A DNA stretch of 64,000 nt from an uncultured Trichococcus sp. (GCF_963667775.1 NZ_OY764015.1:626501-690500); one strand, 5' to 3'. Counted from the stretch's first letter, positions 49,939-59,786 are shown. Numbers and translations are program-made. The notes: generated by a model from the letters alone, not told the origin.

Positions 49939-51240
49939 ATGAGCAAAGAAATGTTGAGTGCTCTTGAAGTGTTGGAAAAAGACAAAGGTATTTCAAAAGA
50001 GATTGTCATCAGTGCGTTGGAAGCTGCGCTTGTGTCTGCATATAAACGCAATTACGGACAGGCCCAAAACGTTGAAGTCGAATTCGATACGAAAAAAGGC
50101 GATATCCATGTCTACGCCGTTAAAGAAGTAGTTGATATGGTGTTTGATTCAACTTTGGAAGTGAGTCTGGAGGATGCTTTGCAGATCAACAAGGCATACG
50201 AATTAGGCGATAAAATCCGTTTTGAGGTCACTCCTAAAGATTTTGGACGGATTGCCGCTCAGACGGCCAAACAGGTCATCATGCAACGTATCCGTGAAGC
50301 GGAGCGCAGCATTGTCTACAATCAATTCATCGCGTATGAGAATGACATTTTGACGGGCGTTGTCGAAAGAATGGACAGCCGTTACATTTATGTGAGCCTT
50401 GGAAAAATTGAAGCGGTGTTGTCCAAGCAGGAGCAGATTCCGAATGAAACGTTCCAGCCGCACGACCGCATCAAAGTATATGTCACAAAAGTCGAAAACA
50501 CTTCAAAAGGGCCGCAAGTTTTTGTAAGCCGTAGCCATCCCGACTTGCTGAAGCGCTTGTTCGAACAAGAGGTTCCGGAAATCTTCGACGGTATAGTCGA
50601 AATCGTTTCGATCGCCCGTGAAGCAGGGGACCGTTCAAAAGTAGCCGTGCGTTCCCGCGACAAGAATGTCGATCCTGTCGGAACCTGCGTAGGTCCGAGA
50701 GGCCAACGCGTCCAAGCGATCGTTAACGAATTGCGCGGAGAAAATATGGATATCGTCGAATGGAATGAAGATCCGTCAATCTATATCGGAAATGCATTGA
50801 ATCCGGCACAAGTCGTGAATGTGGATTTCCATCAAGCAGATGGCAGCTGCACAGTCATCGTTCCTGATTACCAGTTGTCCTTAGCAATCGGGAAAAAAGG
50901 TCAAAATGCTCGCTTAGCGGCCAAATTGACAGGCTATAAAATCGATATCAAGTCCGAAACGGAGTATAATAAGTTATTGATGGAAGCCGGTGCTCAAAAA
51001 GTGGTGTCCGATGAAGAAGACGCTGATACGCTTCATTCTTTCGCTGGCTTGGACAAGGTTTTCACGGCTGAAGAAGTCGCTGATGACATTGCAATCCCAA
51101 CGGAAGATACGGATTACGCGGAAGAATACGAAAATGATGAAAAAATCCTTGATCCTGAAGATGTTGAGCAATTGATTTCGGAAGTCGAGACAGATCCGGA
51201 AGAAAGCTACGATGAATTAACAAAGGACTTTCAAGACTAA
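49939..51240 (+). CDS. nusA: Transcription termination/antitermination factor NusA
   Basis: Binds RNA polymerase and controls pausing, termination and antitermination. The 433-aa protein has an N-terminal polymerase-binding domain, an S1 domain (about residues 135-200, GVVERMDSRYIYVSLGKIEAVL) and two KH domains (VGPRGQRVQAIVNEL; IGKKGQNARLAAKL). A very acidic tail of about 75 residues follows. The short Gram-positive form lacks the acidic repeat domains of E. coli. It is the second gene of the operon with the early terminator. Confidence 0.97.
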   Translation: MSKEMLSALEVLEKDKGISKEIVISALEAALVSAYKRNYGQAQNVEVEFDTKKGDIHVYAVKEVVDMVFDSTLEVSLEDALQINKAYELGDKIRFEVTPKDFGRIAAQTAKQVIMQRIREAERSIVYNQFIAYENDILTGVVERMDSRYIYVSLGKIEAVLSKQEQIPNETFQPHDRIKVYVTKVENTSKGPQVFVSRSHPDLLKRLFEQEVPEIFDGIVEIVSIAREAGDRSKVAVRSRDKNVDPVGTCVGPRGQRVQAIVNELRGENMDIVEWNEDPSIYIGNALNPAQVVNVDFHQADGSCTVIVPDYQLSLAIGKKGQNARLAAKLTGYKIDIKSETEYNKLLMEAGAQKVVSDEEDADTLHSFAGLDKVFTAEEVADDIAIPTEDTDYAEEYENDEKILDPEDVEQLISEVETDPEESYDELTKDFQD

Positions 51241-51258
51241 TCAGTGAGGTGAAAGTTT

Positions 51259-51543
51259 ATGAAGACAAGGAAAATTCCGATGCGGAAATGTGTCGTCTCC
51301 AATGAGATGAAGCCAAAAAAAGAATTAGTCCGCATCGTGAAAAATCAAGCAGGTGAAATAGCCATCGACCCTACCGGACGCATGAATGGCCGAGGTGCCT
51401 ATGTCTCTATGGAACCTGCATTGGTACAGAAGGCATGGAAACAGCACATTTTGGACAAACACCTTGAAATCGCCATCAGTGATGCGTTCTATCAGGAGTT
51501 GTTCGATTATGTCGAACACCAAAAAGCAAGGAGCTTATTATGA
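51259..51543 (+). CDS. rnpM: RNase P modulator RnpM (YlxR)
   Basis: A small 94-aa RNA-binding protein. The YlxR family block PTGRMNGRGAYVS and the start KTRKIPMRKCVVSNEMKPKKEL are clear. Recent work in B. subtilis linked YlxR to RNase P and renamed it RnpM; this is from memory, not from the sequence. The stop overlaps the ylxQ start as ATGA. Confidence 0.92.
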   Translation: MKTRKIPMRKCVVSNEMKPKKELVRIVKNQAGEIAIDPTGRMNGRGAYVSMEPALVQKAWKQHILDKHLEIAISDAFYQELFDYVEHQKARSLL

Positions 51544-51848
51544 CACCTGAAGATAAGATGTTGAATTTGCTGGGCTTGGCATTGCGCGCCGGCAAATTGA
51601 TCACAGGTGAAGAAATGACCGTCAAGTCCATCCAAAAAAATGAAGCAGTCTTCGTCCTTTGCGCGACGGACTGCAGCACTAACACCAAAGAAAAATTAGA
51701 AAACAAATGCCGCTATTATGAAGTCCCGTTCCTGGTGCATTTCACTTCGGAACAAATCAGTCAAGCAATAGGCAAGTCCCGTTCCATTTGCGCCTTGACC
51801 GATAGAGGATTCGCCAAAAGTTTCATGCGGCTGAAAGGAACAAAGTAA
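51540..51848 (+). CDS. ylxQ: L7Ae-family RNA-binding protein YlxQ
   Basis: A 102-aa protein with the L7Ae/L30e fold (MLNLLGLALRAGKLITGEE), predicted to bind kink-turn RNA. No firm role is known. It starts inside the rnpM stop and is followed 21 bases later by infB. Confidence 0.92.
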   Translation: MTPEDKMLNLLGLALRAGKLITGEEMTVKSIQKNEAVFVLCATDCSTNTKEKLENKCRYYEVPFLVHFTSEQISQAIGKSRSICALTDRGFAKSFMRLKGTK

Positions 51849-51869
51849 TGAGATAAGGAAGGTGATGAC

Positions 51870-54302
51870 ATGGAAAAAAAACGTGTCTACGAATATGCAA
51901 AAGAACACAAGGTATCAAGCAAAACGGTGTTGGATAAAGCAAAACAATTGGGGATCGATTATCATAGCCATATGTCAACCATGGAAGACGGAGACATCAA
52001 AAAGTTGAACCAATCCATTTCTTCCACAGCTGAAAATCAGGTTGCCAAGCCAAGTGCACCGCAGTCCAATGCGACACAGAAGAAGCAACCAGCAGAAAGC
52101 AAAAAGGCGCCTGCAAGAGGAACACATAAAACTACTGATAAGAGTGAACTGAGGAAAAAAACAGACATGAAAAATAACCCATCGAATCCTTCTTCGAATC
52201 AAAACAACGGTTCCGAAAATAAAGGACAATCAAGAACTACTGCAGATAAAAATGCAAAACGGCCGGCGCAAGCCACAAGCCAAGCTGGACAAAACCGTCC
52301 AAATACTAAAATGAATCGAGTTGACTCTGTTTCGCCAAACAAATCAAATGACAAACCAGTGCAGAAAACTGCAAACACTACTACCAATACTCCAGCCAAA
52401 TCAAACCGTCCTTCTTACGGGCAAAGTTCAGGTGGACCGCGCAGTCAAGGGAGAGGCAACAATCCCTACAACAAAAACAAACGCTCGAAATTCAAAAAAG
52501 GCACAACCAAGCAAGGACCGGCAGTGCCTCCGCGCAAATTCCGTGAGTTACCGGAAACATTCGTCTATACAGATGGCATGAATGTAATGGAAGTTGCCAA
52601 AAAATTGCACCGTGAACCAGCCGAAATCATCAAGAAGTTATTCCTGATGGGCATCATGGTCACACAAAACCAGGCATTAGGCAAGGACGCCTTGGAGTTG
52701 TTGGCTGCCGATTATGGCATCGAAGCTGAAGAAAAAATCGTTCAGGACATTTCCGATCTGGACAGCTATTTCGAAATCGAAGAAAATCCGGATGAGTTGG
52801 TTTCAAGACCACCCGTTGTCACAATCATGGGTCACGTCGATCATGGTAAAACGACACTTTTGGATTCACTGCGCAACACGAACGTGATCCAAACTGAAGC
52901 AGGCGGAATCACGCAGCATATCGGCGCTTATCAGGTCAGAATCGACGGCAAACCGATCACTTTCCTGGATACACCAGGACATGCTGCCTTCACGACGATG
53001 CGTGCCCGCGGAGCGGATGTCACAGATATCACGATCATTGTTGTCGCAGCTGACGACGGTGTGATGCCGCAAACAATCGAAGCCATCAACCATGCGAAAG
53101 CGGCTGATGTTCCTATCATTGTTGCCGTCAATAAAATCGACAAACCGACAGCAAATCCTGATCGCGTTATGCAGGAACTGTCCGATCAAGGTTTGGTTCC
53201 TGAAGCTTGGGGCGGCGAAACGATTTTCGTCAACATCTCGGCTAAGTTCGGACAAGGGATCGATGAATTGTTGGAAATGATCTTATTGGTTGCTGAAGTG
53301 CAGGAATTGAAAGCTAATCCGAATCGCTTAGCGATCGGTTCCGTCATCGAAGCCCGTTTGGATAAATCCAAAGGCCCGATCGCTACCGTCTTGGTGCAGG
53401 CAGGTACTTTGAAAATCGGCGATCCGATCGTAGTCGGCAACACGCATGGCCGTGTCCGTGTAATGACCAATGATCAAGGCAGACGCGTAAAAACGGCTGG
53501 ACCTGCTATGCCGGTCGAGATCACAGGTTTGAATGCAGCACCGCAAGCCGGCGATCACTTTGTCGTCTTCGAAGACGAGAAGACTGCGCGTCAAGCAGGT
53601 GAAGAACGTGCGAAACGTGCCCTTATGGAACAACGTTCATCGCAGAACCGCGTGACCTTGGATAACCTGTTCTCCAGTCTGAAAGACGGAGAGCTGAAGG
53701 AAGTCAATGTCATCATCAAAGCTGATGTGCAGGGTTCGGTTGAAGCCTTGGCAGCGAGCTTACAAAAAATTGAGGTCGAAGGTGTCCGCGTCAAAATCGT
53801 TCACTCGGCAGCAGGCGCAATCAACGAGAGTGACGTTACCTTGGCTGCAGCCAGCAACGCCATCATCATTGGTTTCAACGTTCGCCCGACTCCTCAAGCG
53901 AAGATTCAAGCAGAGAGCGAAACTGTTGATATCCGTCTGCACCGCATCATCTATAATGCCATCGATGAAATTGAAACAGCGATGAAAGGAATGCTGGATC
54001 CTGAATTCGAAGAGCAAGTAACCGGTCAAGCGCTTATCCGTGAGACCTATAAAGTATCCAAAGTCGGCACAATCGGCGGTGCATTCGTAACGGATGGCTA
54101 CATCGGAAGAAACAGCAGTATCCGTATCATCCGTGACAATATCGTCATTTTCGACGGGAAACTTGCAAGCTTGAAGCGATTCAAGGATGATGCTAAAGAA
54201 GTTAAAAAAGGCTTCGAATGTGGCGTGATGATCGAAGATTACAATGACATCCGCATCGATGACGTCATCGAAGCGTATCATATGGTGGAAATAAAGAAAT
54301 AA
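51870..54302 (+). CDS. infB: Translation initiation factor IF-2
   Basis: A GTPase that brings fMet-tRNA to the 30S subunit. The 810-aa protein has an N-terminal IF2_N domain ([20 protein letters not shown]), then about 160 residues of low-complexity Asn, Gln, Lys and Ser sequence, a second IF2_N domain near 235-290, and a G domain with GHVDHGKTT (about 318), DTPGHAAF and NKIDK. Two beta-barrel domains and the C-terminal fMet-binding domain follow. The linker region looks disordered and basic, as in other Lactobacillales. Confidence 0.97.
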   Translation: MEKKRVYEYAKEHKVSSKTVLDKAKQLGIDYHSHMSTMEDGDIKKLNQSISSTAENQVAKPSAPQSNATQKKQPAESKKAPARGTHKTTDKSELRKKTDMKNNPSNPSSNQNNGSENKGQSRTTADKNAKRPAQATSQAGQNRPNTKMNRVDSVSPNKSNDKPVQKTANTTTNTPAKSNRPSYGQSSGGPRSQGRGNNPYNKNKRSKFKKGTTKQGPAVPPRKFRELPETFVYTDGMNVMEVAKKLHREPAEIIKKLFLMGIMVTQNQALGKDALELLAADYGIEAEEKIVQDISDLDSYFEIEENPDELVSRPPVVTIMGHVDHGKTTLLDSLRNTNVIQTEAGGITQHIGAYQVRIDGKPITFLDTPGHAAFTTMRARGADVTDITIIVVAADDGVMPQTIEAINHAKAADVPIIVAVNKIDKPTANPDRVMQELSDQGLVPEAWGGETIFVNISAKFGQGIDELLEMILLVAEVQELKANPNRLAIGSVIEARLDKSKGPIATVLVQAGTLKIGDPIVVGNTHGRVRVMTNDQGRRVKTAGPAMPVEITGLNAAPQAGDHFVVFEDEKTARQAGEERAKRALMEQRSSQNRVTLDNLFSSLKDGELKEVNVIIKADVQGSVEALAASLQKIEVEGVRVKIVHSAAGAINESDVTLAAASNAIIIGFNVRPTPQAKIQAESETVDIRLHRIIYNAIDEIETAMKGMLDPEFEEQVTGQALIRETYKVSKVGTIGGAFVTDGYIGRNSSIRIIRDNIVIFDGKLASLKRFKDDAKEVKKGFECGVMIEDYNDIRIDDVIEAYHMVEIKK

Positions 54303-54340
54303 AGCGATAAAGAAATCGACTTATTGAGAGGTGAATCGAA

Positions 54341-54697
54341 ATGGCCAATTTCAGAGCCGGAAGAATAAGACAAGAAATACAACGCGAAGTGAATGATATT
54401 TTGGCTAAGCGTGTAAAAGATCCACGTGTTGCGAATGTTAACATCACCGATGTGGAAATCACCGGAGACTTGCAGCAAGCAACTATCTATTACAGCACAT
54501 TGTCGGAACTTGCCAGCGATCGCGAAAAAACGCAACAAGGTTTGGATAAGGCAACTGGCCTTATCCGCAAGGAACTTGGAACGCGTCTGACTCTCTACAA
54601 GACACCGGAATTGATCTTTAAACGGGATGAATCGGTGGCGTACGGAAGCAAGATCGATGAATTGATCCGAAAAATGCACGAGGACGAAAAAAAATAG
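54341..54697 (+). CDS. rbfA: Ribosome-binding factor A
   Basis: A KH-fold 30S maturation factor, 118 aa. It begins [21 protein letters not shown] and has the [20 protein letters not shown] block. The gene ends the operon here at a strong terminator. truB and ribF, often next in Bacillota, are not present. Confidence 0.96.
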   Translation: MANFRAGRIRQEIQREVNDILAKRVKDPRVANVNITDVEITGDLQQATIYYSTLSELASDREKTQQGLDKATGLIRKELGTRLTLYKTPELIFKRDESVAYGSKIDELIRKMHEDEKK

Positions 54698-54710
54698 ATT
54701 CCATATTTGC

Positions 54711-54762
54711 GCAAAAAAGGCAGACACAATGATCCGTGCGATCGTTGTGTCTGCCTTTTTGC
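54711..54762 (+). terminator. Terminator of the rimP-rbfA operon
   Basis: A long stem (GCAAAAAAGGCAGACACAA with its complement, near-perfect) ending in TTTTTGC. The 330 bases after it, up to the next gene, hold only a promoter that I can support. Confidence 0.92.
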
Positions 54763-55013
54763 TTCGTAATCAAGAACATGGCAAAAATCCCTAAATTAAA
54801 CTACCCAGAGGCAATTTGTGCAAATAGAATGACTCAGAGTCTGACATTTAGTTATAATCGTTTAGAGGTTGATTTTAGTGATGTGAGCATTGAGCCCTAT
54901 TCGGTTGACTGCATTTCCTTCTAATCCAGGACGATTGAAACGGTCCGATGAAAATGTGCTGACAAAAGGCAACGGCAAACTTAAGAAAGACGATTCGCTT
55001 GTTTAAAAAAGAT

Positions 55014-55043
55014 TGACGTACCATGATATTTTTGAACATAATG
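55014..55043 (+). promoter_or_regulatory. Promoter of the gene at 55092
   Basis: TTGACG, 18 bases, CATAAT. Confidence 0.55.
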
Positions 55044-55091
55044 TAAAGTAGACTAAATGGACAGCACTGAAGCTGCTTGATGGAGGATATT

Positions 55092-55661
55092 ATGATTTGG
55101 AGTAAAATGAAGCCGCAGTTGAAGAACTTCCTCGCGCCTGCGTTGGTGGGTAGAGTGGAGTACCTATCCACTAGCTACCGTTATTCACCCGATAAAAACG
55201 GCCAGTGCCGCATAGCCGTAGACAATAAAAAAATCTTCAACATGAAGGACGGAACGACAGGAATAAGGTGGTACCTGTCGGAACAGGACATCAAGAATGA
55301 TCCTGCAGTCATGATTCCGCTTAGCGAAGCCGAAATTGAGCAAATCAGGAAAGAAACCGGCGGAAAAGTGCCGGAAGAACGGTTGGCAGTAATCGCAAGC
55401 GACCGCAAACTGTTGGCCTATGCGAAGGGAACGATGGCCGCCCAAGTGGCCTTAAGTAAATCCGATTTCAACAGAACCGCTAATGTATTTTTGAGCCAAC
55501 CCATCGAAGACAGTCTCGCGAGCAGGGACATTTTGTTGAATTGCTTGGCCTTGTTGGATAGGCGCGTCGGCAAGAAGCGGATCATGGACATGGAACAATC
55601 AGTGAAAATGAAGCATCCGATCGTGCAATATTTCTATGCATTGAGGCGTGGCGCTAAGTAA
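55092..55661 (+). CDS. Conserved hypothetical protein (SF0329-like)
   Basis: A 189-aa soluble protein without signal peptide, membrane helix or recognised catalytic motif. It starts MIWSKMKPQLKNFLAPALVG. The pattern 'W-S-K-(x)-K ... L-(x)-P-A-L-(x)-G-R-V-(x)-Y' resembles the SF0329 family of small hypothetical proteins, from memory only. GGAGG lies 5 bases before the ATG at 55092. It stands alone between two terminators, downstream of the infB operon in a position often held by truB. No function is proposed. Confidence 0.75.
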   Translation: MIWSKMKPQLKNFLAPALVGRVEYLSTSYRYSPDKNGQCRIAVDNKKIFNMKDGTTGIRWYLSEQDIKNDPAVMIPLSEAEIEQIRKETGGKVPEERLAVIASDRKLLAYAKGTMAAQVALSKSDFNRTANVFLSQPIEDSLASRDILLNCLALLDRRVGKKRIMDMEQSVKMKHPIVQYFYALRRGAK

Positions 55662-55716
55662 GAGTTTCTTGAGACTGCGGTTTCCAGGACCGCCATCGGG
55701 GAAACAGGCTTCCAGA

Positions 55717-55770
55717 CGCAAAAAAAAGAACCGCTCAGGCCTAATCACCTGAGCGGTTCCTTTTTTTGCG
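55717..55770. terminator. Bidirectional terminator
   Basis: A long stem (CGCAAAAAAAAGAACCGCTC with its complement) and T/A tracts on both sides. It separates the hypothetical gene from the permease fragment. Confidence 0.92.
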
Positions 55771-55784
55771 TTGTAAAGTATAAT

Positions 55785-56780
55785 CTACAGATTGTCTTCA
55801 AGGAATAATTGTGTCCGCTTCTTCTCGAATCTTTGGTATATGCTGCTGCCGAGAAGCCCGAACAGAATCGGTCCAATGATCAGCAACAGCGCTTGGACAT
55901 ATTCTCCGGTATGGAACGGCTGGTAGACTTGGAAGGTGATGGCGATCAAGGTAGCCGTACAGACGCTCAGTGAACAAAGGTACCCTTGCCAGTGCGAAGC
56001 AATCAATGAATGCTTCAGCAGCCCAGGGTTCTTGATGCGATAGAACGGATAACTTGCGGCTACGACGAAATACGGAATGGCACGGGCTACATTCGTCATA
56101 TAGGTCAGTTGGTTGAATAATGCACCTAAAATGGTACTATTTAAAGACAATCCGATGATGCACACAGAAACAACCGAAGCCTGGATCCAAAGTGCCGTTT
56201 GAGGCATTTGTTTTTGGTTGATTTTTGTCAGGAATTGCGGCCAGATTTCTTTTGGCGTGCCCTGGATCAAACTTTTTAATGGCGTATAGGTGATGGACGA
56301 CAACAACCCGATATAGGCTACAAACAAGGTGAAGGCAGTATAGCGTATGAACGCTTGATATAGGAATGCCTGAGCGGATTCCGACAGATCGAAGGAAATG
56401 CTGATGTTGTTGGCAAGACTGCCCATCAAACCGTACATCAAATTTCCGAGATGGAACTGATCCGTTTCACGCAATACATTCAGGTCATTCGCACCGCTCC
56501 ATAGCATGATGCCGCCGAAATAAAGGACGACGATGACCACAGCGCTGATGATCAATGCTTTCGGAAATTTCTTTCTTTGTTGGCCGGATTTGTCTACAAG
56601 GCTGGCGATCGTGTCCAATCCGCCGAATGCGGTGATGGCGAAAATAAAGAAGGGCAGCTGCAAAAGGAATGAATCACTGGTCCCTTTGAAGAAACTCGGG
56701 GCGGCCAGGCTCTGCTGCATATTTTGAGCGATGAGTTGCGGATTGTTCACCATCAGCAACAGATTACCGATCCGCGGCAA
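55785..56780 (-). pseudogene. 5'-truncated amino-acid permease (APC superfamily)
   Basis: The C-terminal part of a transporter resembling YjeM-type amino-acid permeases. It holds about 330 residues, with about eight membrane helices. The APC-like segment FAITAFGGLDTIASLVDKSGQ is visible near the start. A full member has about 480-500 residues with twelve helices, so roughly the first third is missing. The minus-strand frame simply runs into the hemC fragment near 56767 with no ribosome site or true start; the TTG at 56780 is only the first possible codon. The stop and downstream terminator are intact. Confidence 0.82.
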
Positions 56781-57219
56781 TATCGAGACCCGACTCCGGA
56801 AGATGAAGGAAGAAGGCTTGGACGGTATCGTCCTGGCGGCAGCAGGGCTTGAAAGGATGGACTATCTGAAGGGGTTGCATACGCTTATGCTCGAACCGAA
56901 AGTGTGTGTTCCGGCAATCGGGCAAGGGATCATAGCTGTCCAATGCCGTGAGGGGGACACGGAATTGATGGAATTGCTGCGCGGAATCAATGATGAAGCT
57001 GCATCAATTGCCTGTCGTACGGAATGTTTCTTTCTGCATCGGGCCAATGGCAACTGCGACTTGCCTATAGGCGGCTATGCGCATCGATTGGACGATGGGC
57101 AATGGGAATTTTTGGCGTTCTTGGCCGGATCGATCGACGAACCTGGAGTAACGAAACGATATGTCGGAGATGATCCGCTGAAGTTGGCAGAAATGGCTGC
57201 AGACGAATTGTTGCCATGA
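56767..57219 (+). pseudogene. hemC: 5'-truncated porphobilinogen deaminase
   Basis: The last 150 residues of hydroxymethylbilane synthase (about 310 in full length). It begins abruptly at PIRGNIETRLRKMKEEGLDG, in the middle of the enzyme. It keeps ILAAAGL-type sequence (VLAAAGLERM) and the cofactor-binding Cys in GNCDLPIGGYA. The first half, including the active-site domain 1, is absent. Upstream bases belong to the permease on the other strand, so a deletion or inversion joined the two. The stop overlaps the hemD start as ATGA. Confidence 0.88.
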
Positions 57220-57926
57220 CGAAAGCGGTATTGTTGACCAGAACTCTAGCCATGAATGCCGAAGATCAGGTCCGCTTCCTTGCGGAAGGGTATGGACGGT
57301 TTTACGAAATACCCTTATGCGAAATCAAACAGTTACCGGTATCGGAAGCCACCAAAAGCAAAATCAATGCGGCCGAATGGTTTTTCTTTACGAGTCAAGC
57401 GCCTGTGAAGAGTGTCTTGGGTGTTGTTGAAAAAGGGCGTCGCCCGTCGATTGCCGTGATCGGTAAGAAAACCGGCGCAGTGGTCCAAGCATGCGGATTT
57501 GAAGTGGCTTTCATCAGCCCGCAGGAAACAAACAAACAGTTCGTTTCCGCTTGGCAGGAACGCTTTCCATCGGGGACTTCGATTTTCTACCCTAAGAGCC
57601 AACTCGCCGATGACTATATCGAGGAACGCCTAGGGATCGAAAACGAGGTGATCGGTTCGGTCCTTTACCAAAACGTCTTCCCGGACGAACGCAAAGCGGA
57701 ATTGGCGAAGCTGCTCAACTTGGGTGAACTGTCCGCTGTTCACTTCGCCAGCCCATCGGCGTGGCACAGATTTCTTTCGGTATATGAGAAGACTGATAAG
57801 CAGTCCTTGATTTTCTATGCCATCGGAAAGACGACAGAAAAAGCAATCAACGACAGCGGGTACAAGGCACGTCTGTTGAGAAAACAAGAAAGCACAACTG
57901 CAGGAAATCCGGAAAAAACATGGTGA
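57216..57926 (+). CDS. hemD: Uroporphyrinogen-III synthase
   Basis: Closes hydroxymethylbilane to uroporphyrinogen III. The 236-aa protein shows the weakly conserved HemD pattern: a start MTKAVLLTRTLAMN, WFFFTSQAPVKSV, and a C-terminal VHFASPSAWHRFL followed by YAIGKTTEKAI. The ATG overlaps the hemC stop, so it was translated by coupling to a gene now broken. Without a working hemC upstream, the substrate can only come from another locus, so this gene may be a remnant or drifting. It ends in a terminator. Confidence 0.82.
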   Translation: MTKAVLLTRTLAMNAEDQVRFLAEGYGRFYEIPLCEIKQLPVSEATKSKINAAEWFFFTSQAPVKSVLGVVEKGRRPSIAVIGKKTGAVVQACGFEVAFISPQETNKQFVSAWQERFPSGTSIFYPKSQLADDYIEERLGIENEVIGSVLYQNVFPDERKAELAKLLNLGELSAVHFASPSAWHRFLSVYEKTDKQSLIFYAIGKTTEKAINDSGYKARLLRKQESTTAGNPEKTW

Positions 57927-57970
57927 AGCAGATGCAAAGATCCTCGTGATCTGAGCATCTGCTTTTTTTG
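57927..57970 (+). terminator. Terminator of hemD
   Basis: Stem AGCAGATGC/GCATCTGCT, an inner pairing GATC, and seven T. Confidence 0.88.
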
Positions 57971-58107
57971 CGGCATCAGCCTTTTTCCTGATATCCATGC
58001 TTTGATGGGACCTTCGTGCTATACGGTGCGGTGAGGAAGTTGTAGAATGTAGGTAATAGGTAAGATGAGTACCCTAGAGAATACGTTCTGCAGAAGGGAG
58101 AATTGAG

Positions 58108-59238
58108 ATGGGGAATCTGTACAAGGACAAATTAAGCGGCAGCCGGATCGGCATCGTTTTTGGGGCGTTCGCGCCTTGTCATATCGGGCATCTGGAAGTC
58201 ATCCTGAAGGCCAAGAAAGAGAATGACGGTTGCGTCGTGATCGTCTGCGGAGAAGTTGGAGATTGCGGCGAGCCGTTCGGTCTGGATGTCTACAGGAGAT
58301 TCCGGTATATGCGCGAATTATTTGCGGATGATAACCAGATTTATGTGGTGATGGCGGCAGGCCAAGGCATTCCGCAGAAAGAAAGCGAGTGGGAGTCCTG
58401 GTTGGACATCGTCAACCTCAAGATAGCTGATTCGCTGCAGCACAGCGATGCGCAAAAGATTTGGTATACCGGGAAAATGCTGCAGGCTGAAGCATTGGAA
58501 AAAGAATCCACCGACGAAGTCCATTTGGTTGACACCAGCCTGTACCCGATCACCGGCCTGAATATCCGAAATGACGCCCTGCGCCATTTTAATGCCATCG
58601 CCTTGCCTTTCCGCCGGGCATTCACGAAAAAAGTGCTGGTATTGGGCGCTCCGAGCGGGGGGAAAACGACATTGGTCAAGGATTTGGCCAAACTGTATTC
58701 CTGCCCTTTCAGCTTCGAGTATTCACGCCAGTATCAAGAAGAGTCGAATGTGAACGATTTCGAACTGGATGGCATGGACTATCAGCGGTTGGTCACGGGC
58801 CAGTTCCAGCTGAACCGTGACACGATTGCGGATCCCGCCAGCCAAGGGATGGCGATCTTGGACACGGATGTGATGGTCACAAAAGTATACGCACGTTTGG
58901 GGGCTGAGGACGAGGATTATGCGATCACACCAGCAGAATATGCGATAGTGGAGCAGACGGCCAACGCCTTTATTGCCCGCCAATTATGGGATCTGATCTT
59001 GGTTGTGCCCCCGACTCTGAAATATGTCGACGACGGCTACCGCAATATGGAATTTTCGGAGGATGCCTTTTTGACGACTATCCATGAGATGATGCTGGAG
59101 GAAATCGCAAGCAGCGGAAACATGGATAAGGTGGTTTTGCTTGATGCGAAAGGAATCGGCGATAAGGACGAATTCAGTTATTATGCCCGCTATAAGCAAG
59201 CAAAAGAAGCGATAGACAAGTTGATGGGGCATCAATAA
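58108..59238 (+). CDS. nadR: NadR-like nicotinamide-nucleotide adenylyltransferase/ribosylnicotinamide kinase
   Basis: A two-domain NAD salvage enzyme of 376 aa. The N-terminal nucleotidyltransferase has FGAFAPCHIGHLEVI (HIGH-type motif near residue 27) and the ISTxR-like site read as PITGLNIRNDALR. The C-terminal P-loop kinase begins VLGAPSGGKTTLVKDLA near residue 178, with DTDVMVTKVYA as Walker B-like. The DNA-binding domain of enterobacterial NadR is absent. The ATG follows AGAAGGGAG. It lies alone after the broken heme locus. Confidence 0.88.
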   Translation: MGNLYKDKLSGSRIGIVFGAFAPCHIGHLEVILKAKKENDGCVVIVCGEVGDCGEPFGLDVYRRFRYMRELFADDNQIYVVMAAGQGIPQKESEWESWLDIVNLKIADSLQHSDAQKIWYTGKMLQAEALEKESTDEVHLVDTSLYPITGLNIRNDALRHFNAIALPFRRAFTKKVLVLGAPSGGKTTLVKDLAKLYSCPFSFEYSRQYQEESNVNDFELDGMDYQRLVTGQFQLNRDTIADPASQGMAILDTDVMVTKVYARLGAEDEDYAITPAEYAIVEQTANAFIARQLWDLILVVPPTLKYVDDGYRNMEFSEDAFLTTIHEMMLEEIASSGNMDKVVLLDAKGIGDKDEFSYYARYKQAKEAIDKLMGHQ

Positions 59239-59347
59239 TCTTGATGGTAATTTTGACAAAAAAAGACAATCATTGTTAAAATGACCGAACTACACCGGAC
59301 AACCGCCGAGAATTTGGTGTAAATAATCGGAACTAAATAACGATAGG

Positions 59348-59400
59348 CAAAAAAAGAAGCGGCCGGATTCCTGGAGGATTCTAGACCGCTTCTTTTAACG
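59348..59400. terminator. Terminator after nadR
   Basis: Stem AAAAGAAGCGG..GAATCC-type pairing (AGAAGCGG with CCGCTTCT, inner GGATTCC/GGATTCT) with T/A flanks. The 380 bases that follow are AT-rich; I see only the promoter-like site near 59682-59727. Confidence 0.8.
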
Positions 59401-59681
59401 CAATGCCTTTTTTCGTTAGTCATTAAATATTCGCATACAGAAACAAGAGCTTTCGAATCTTCAACTTAAGCAGTAATAATTTCATATCCGATAATTTCCG
59501 AAATATCCTCGATTTCGAAAAAGCAGCCAATTTCTCAATTGCAGTTATGTCTATCATTTTTCTGTCACATCATATACTTTAATATCATCAGAATAGCATA
59601 ATTCTGAATAAATAAAATGCCGTAGAAGTGAAACTGTATCAAAAACGATAAAATAAATCAGCATATTTAATCAAAAAAATG

Positions 59682-59727
59682 ATTGACAGTCAATTGAACG
59701 GTACGTTAAGGTTAAATTAAGTATAAT
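59682..59727 (+). promoter_or_regulatory. Promoter region with palindrome and direct repeat
   Basis: A 13-base perfect palindrome ATTGACAGTCAAT (59682-59694), a direct repeat GTTAAG-N5-ATTAAG (59705-59721) and TATAAT (59722-59727), with no good -35 box at normal spacing. The repeat resembles response-regulator sites of the CiaR type. The gene at 59787 follows 60 bases later. Confidence 0.45.
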
Positions 59728-59786
59728 TAGACGTAATCACGAATTAACAGAATTTAAGCGAAGATTGAAATTGGAGGAAATAGTGC

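Noticed and set aside
54736-54924. A 62-codon frame after the rbfA terminator
   Set aside because: It begins inside the terminator stem, lacks a ribosome site and crosses a promoter-like region.
56731-56766. Start codon that would give the hemC fragment a complete-looking frame
   Set aside because: These codons are the antisense of permease sequence, so the start is accidental. The enzyme still lacks its first half.
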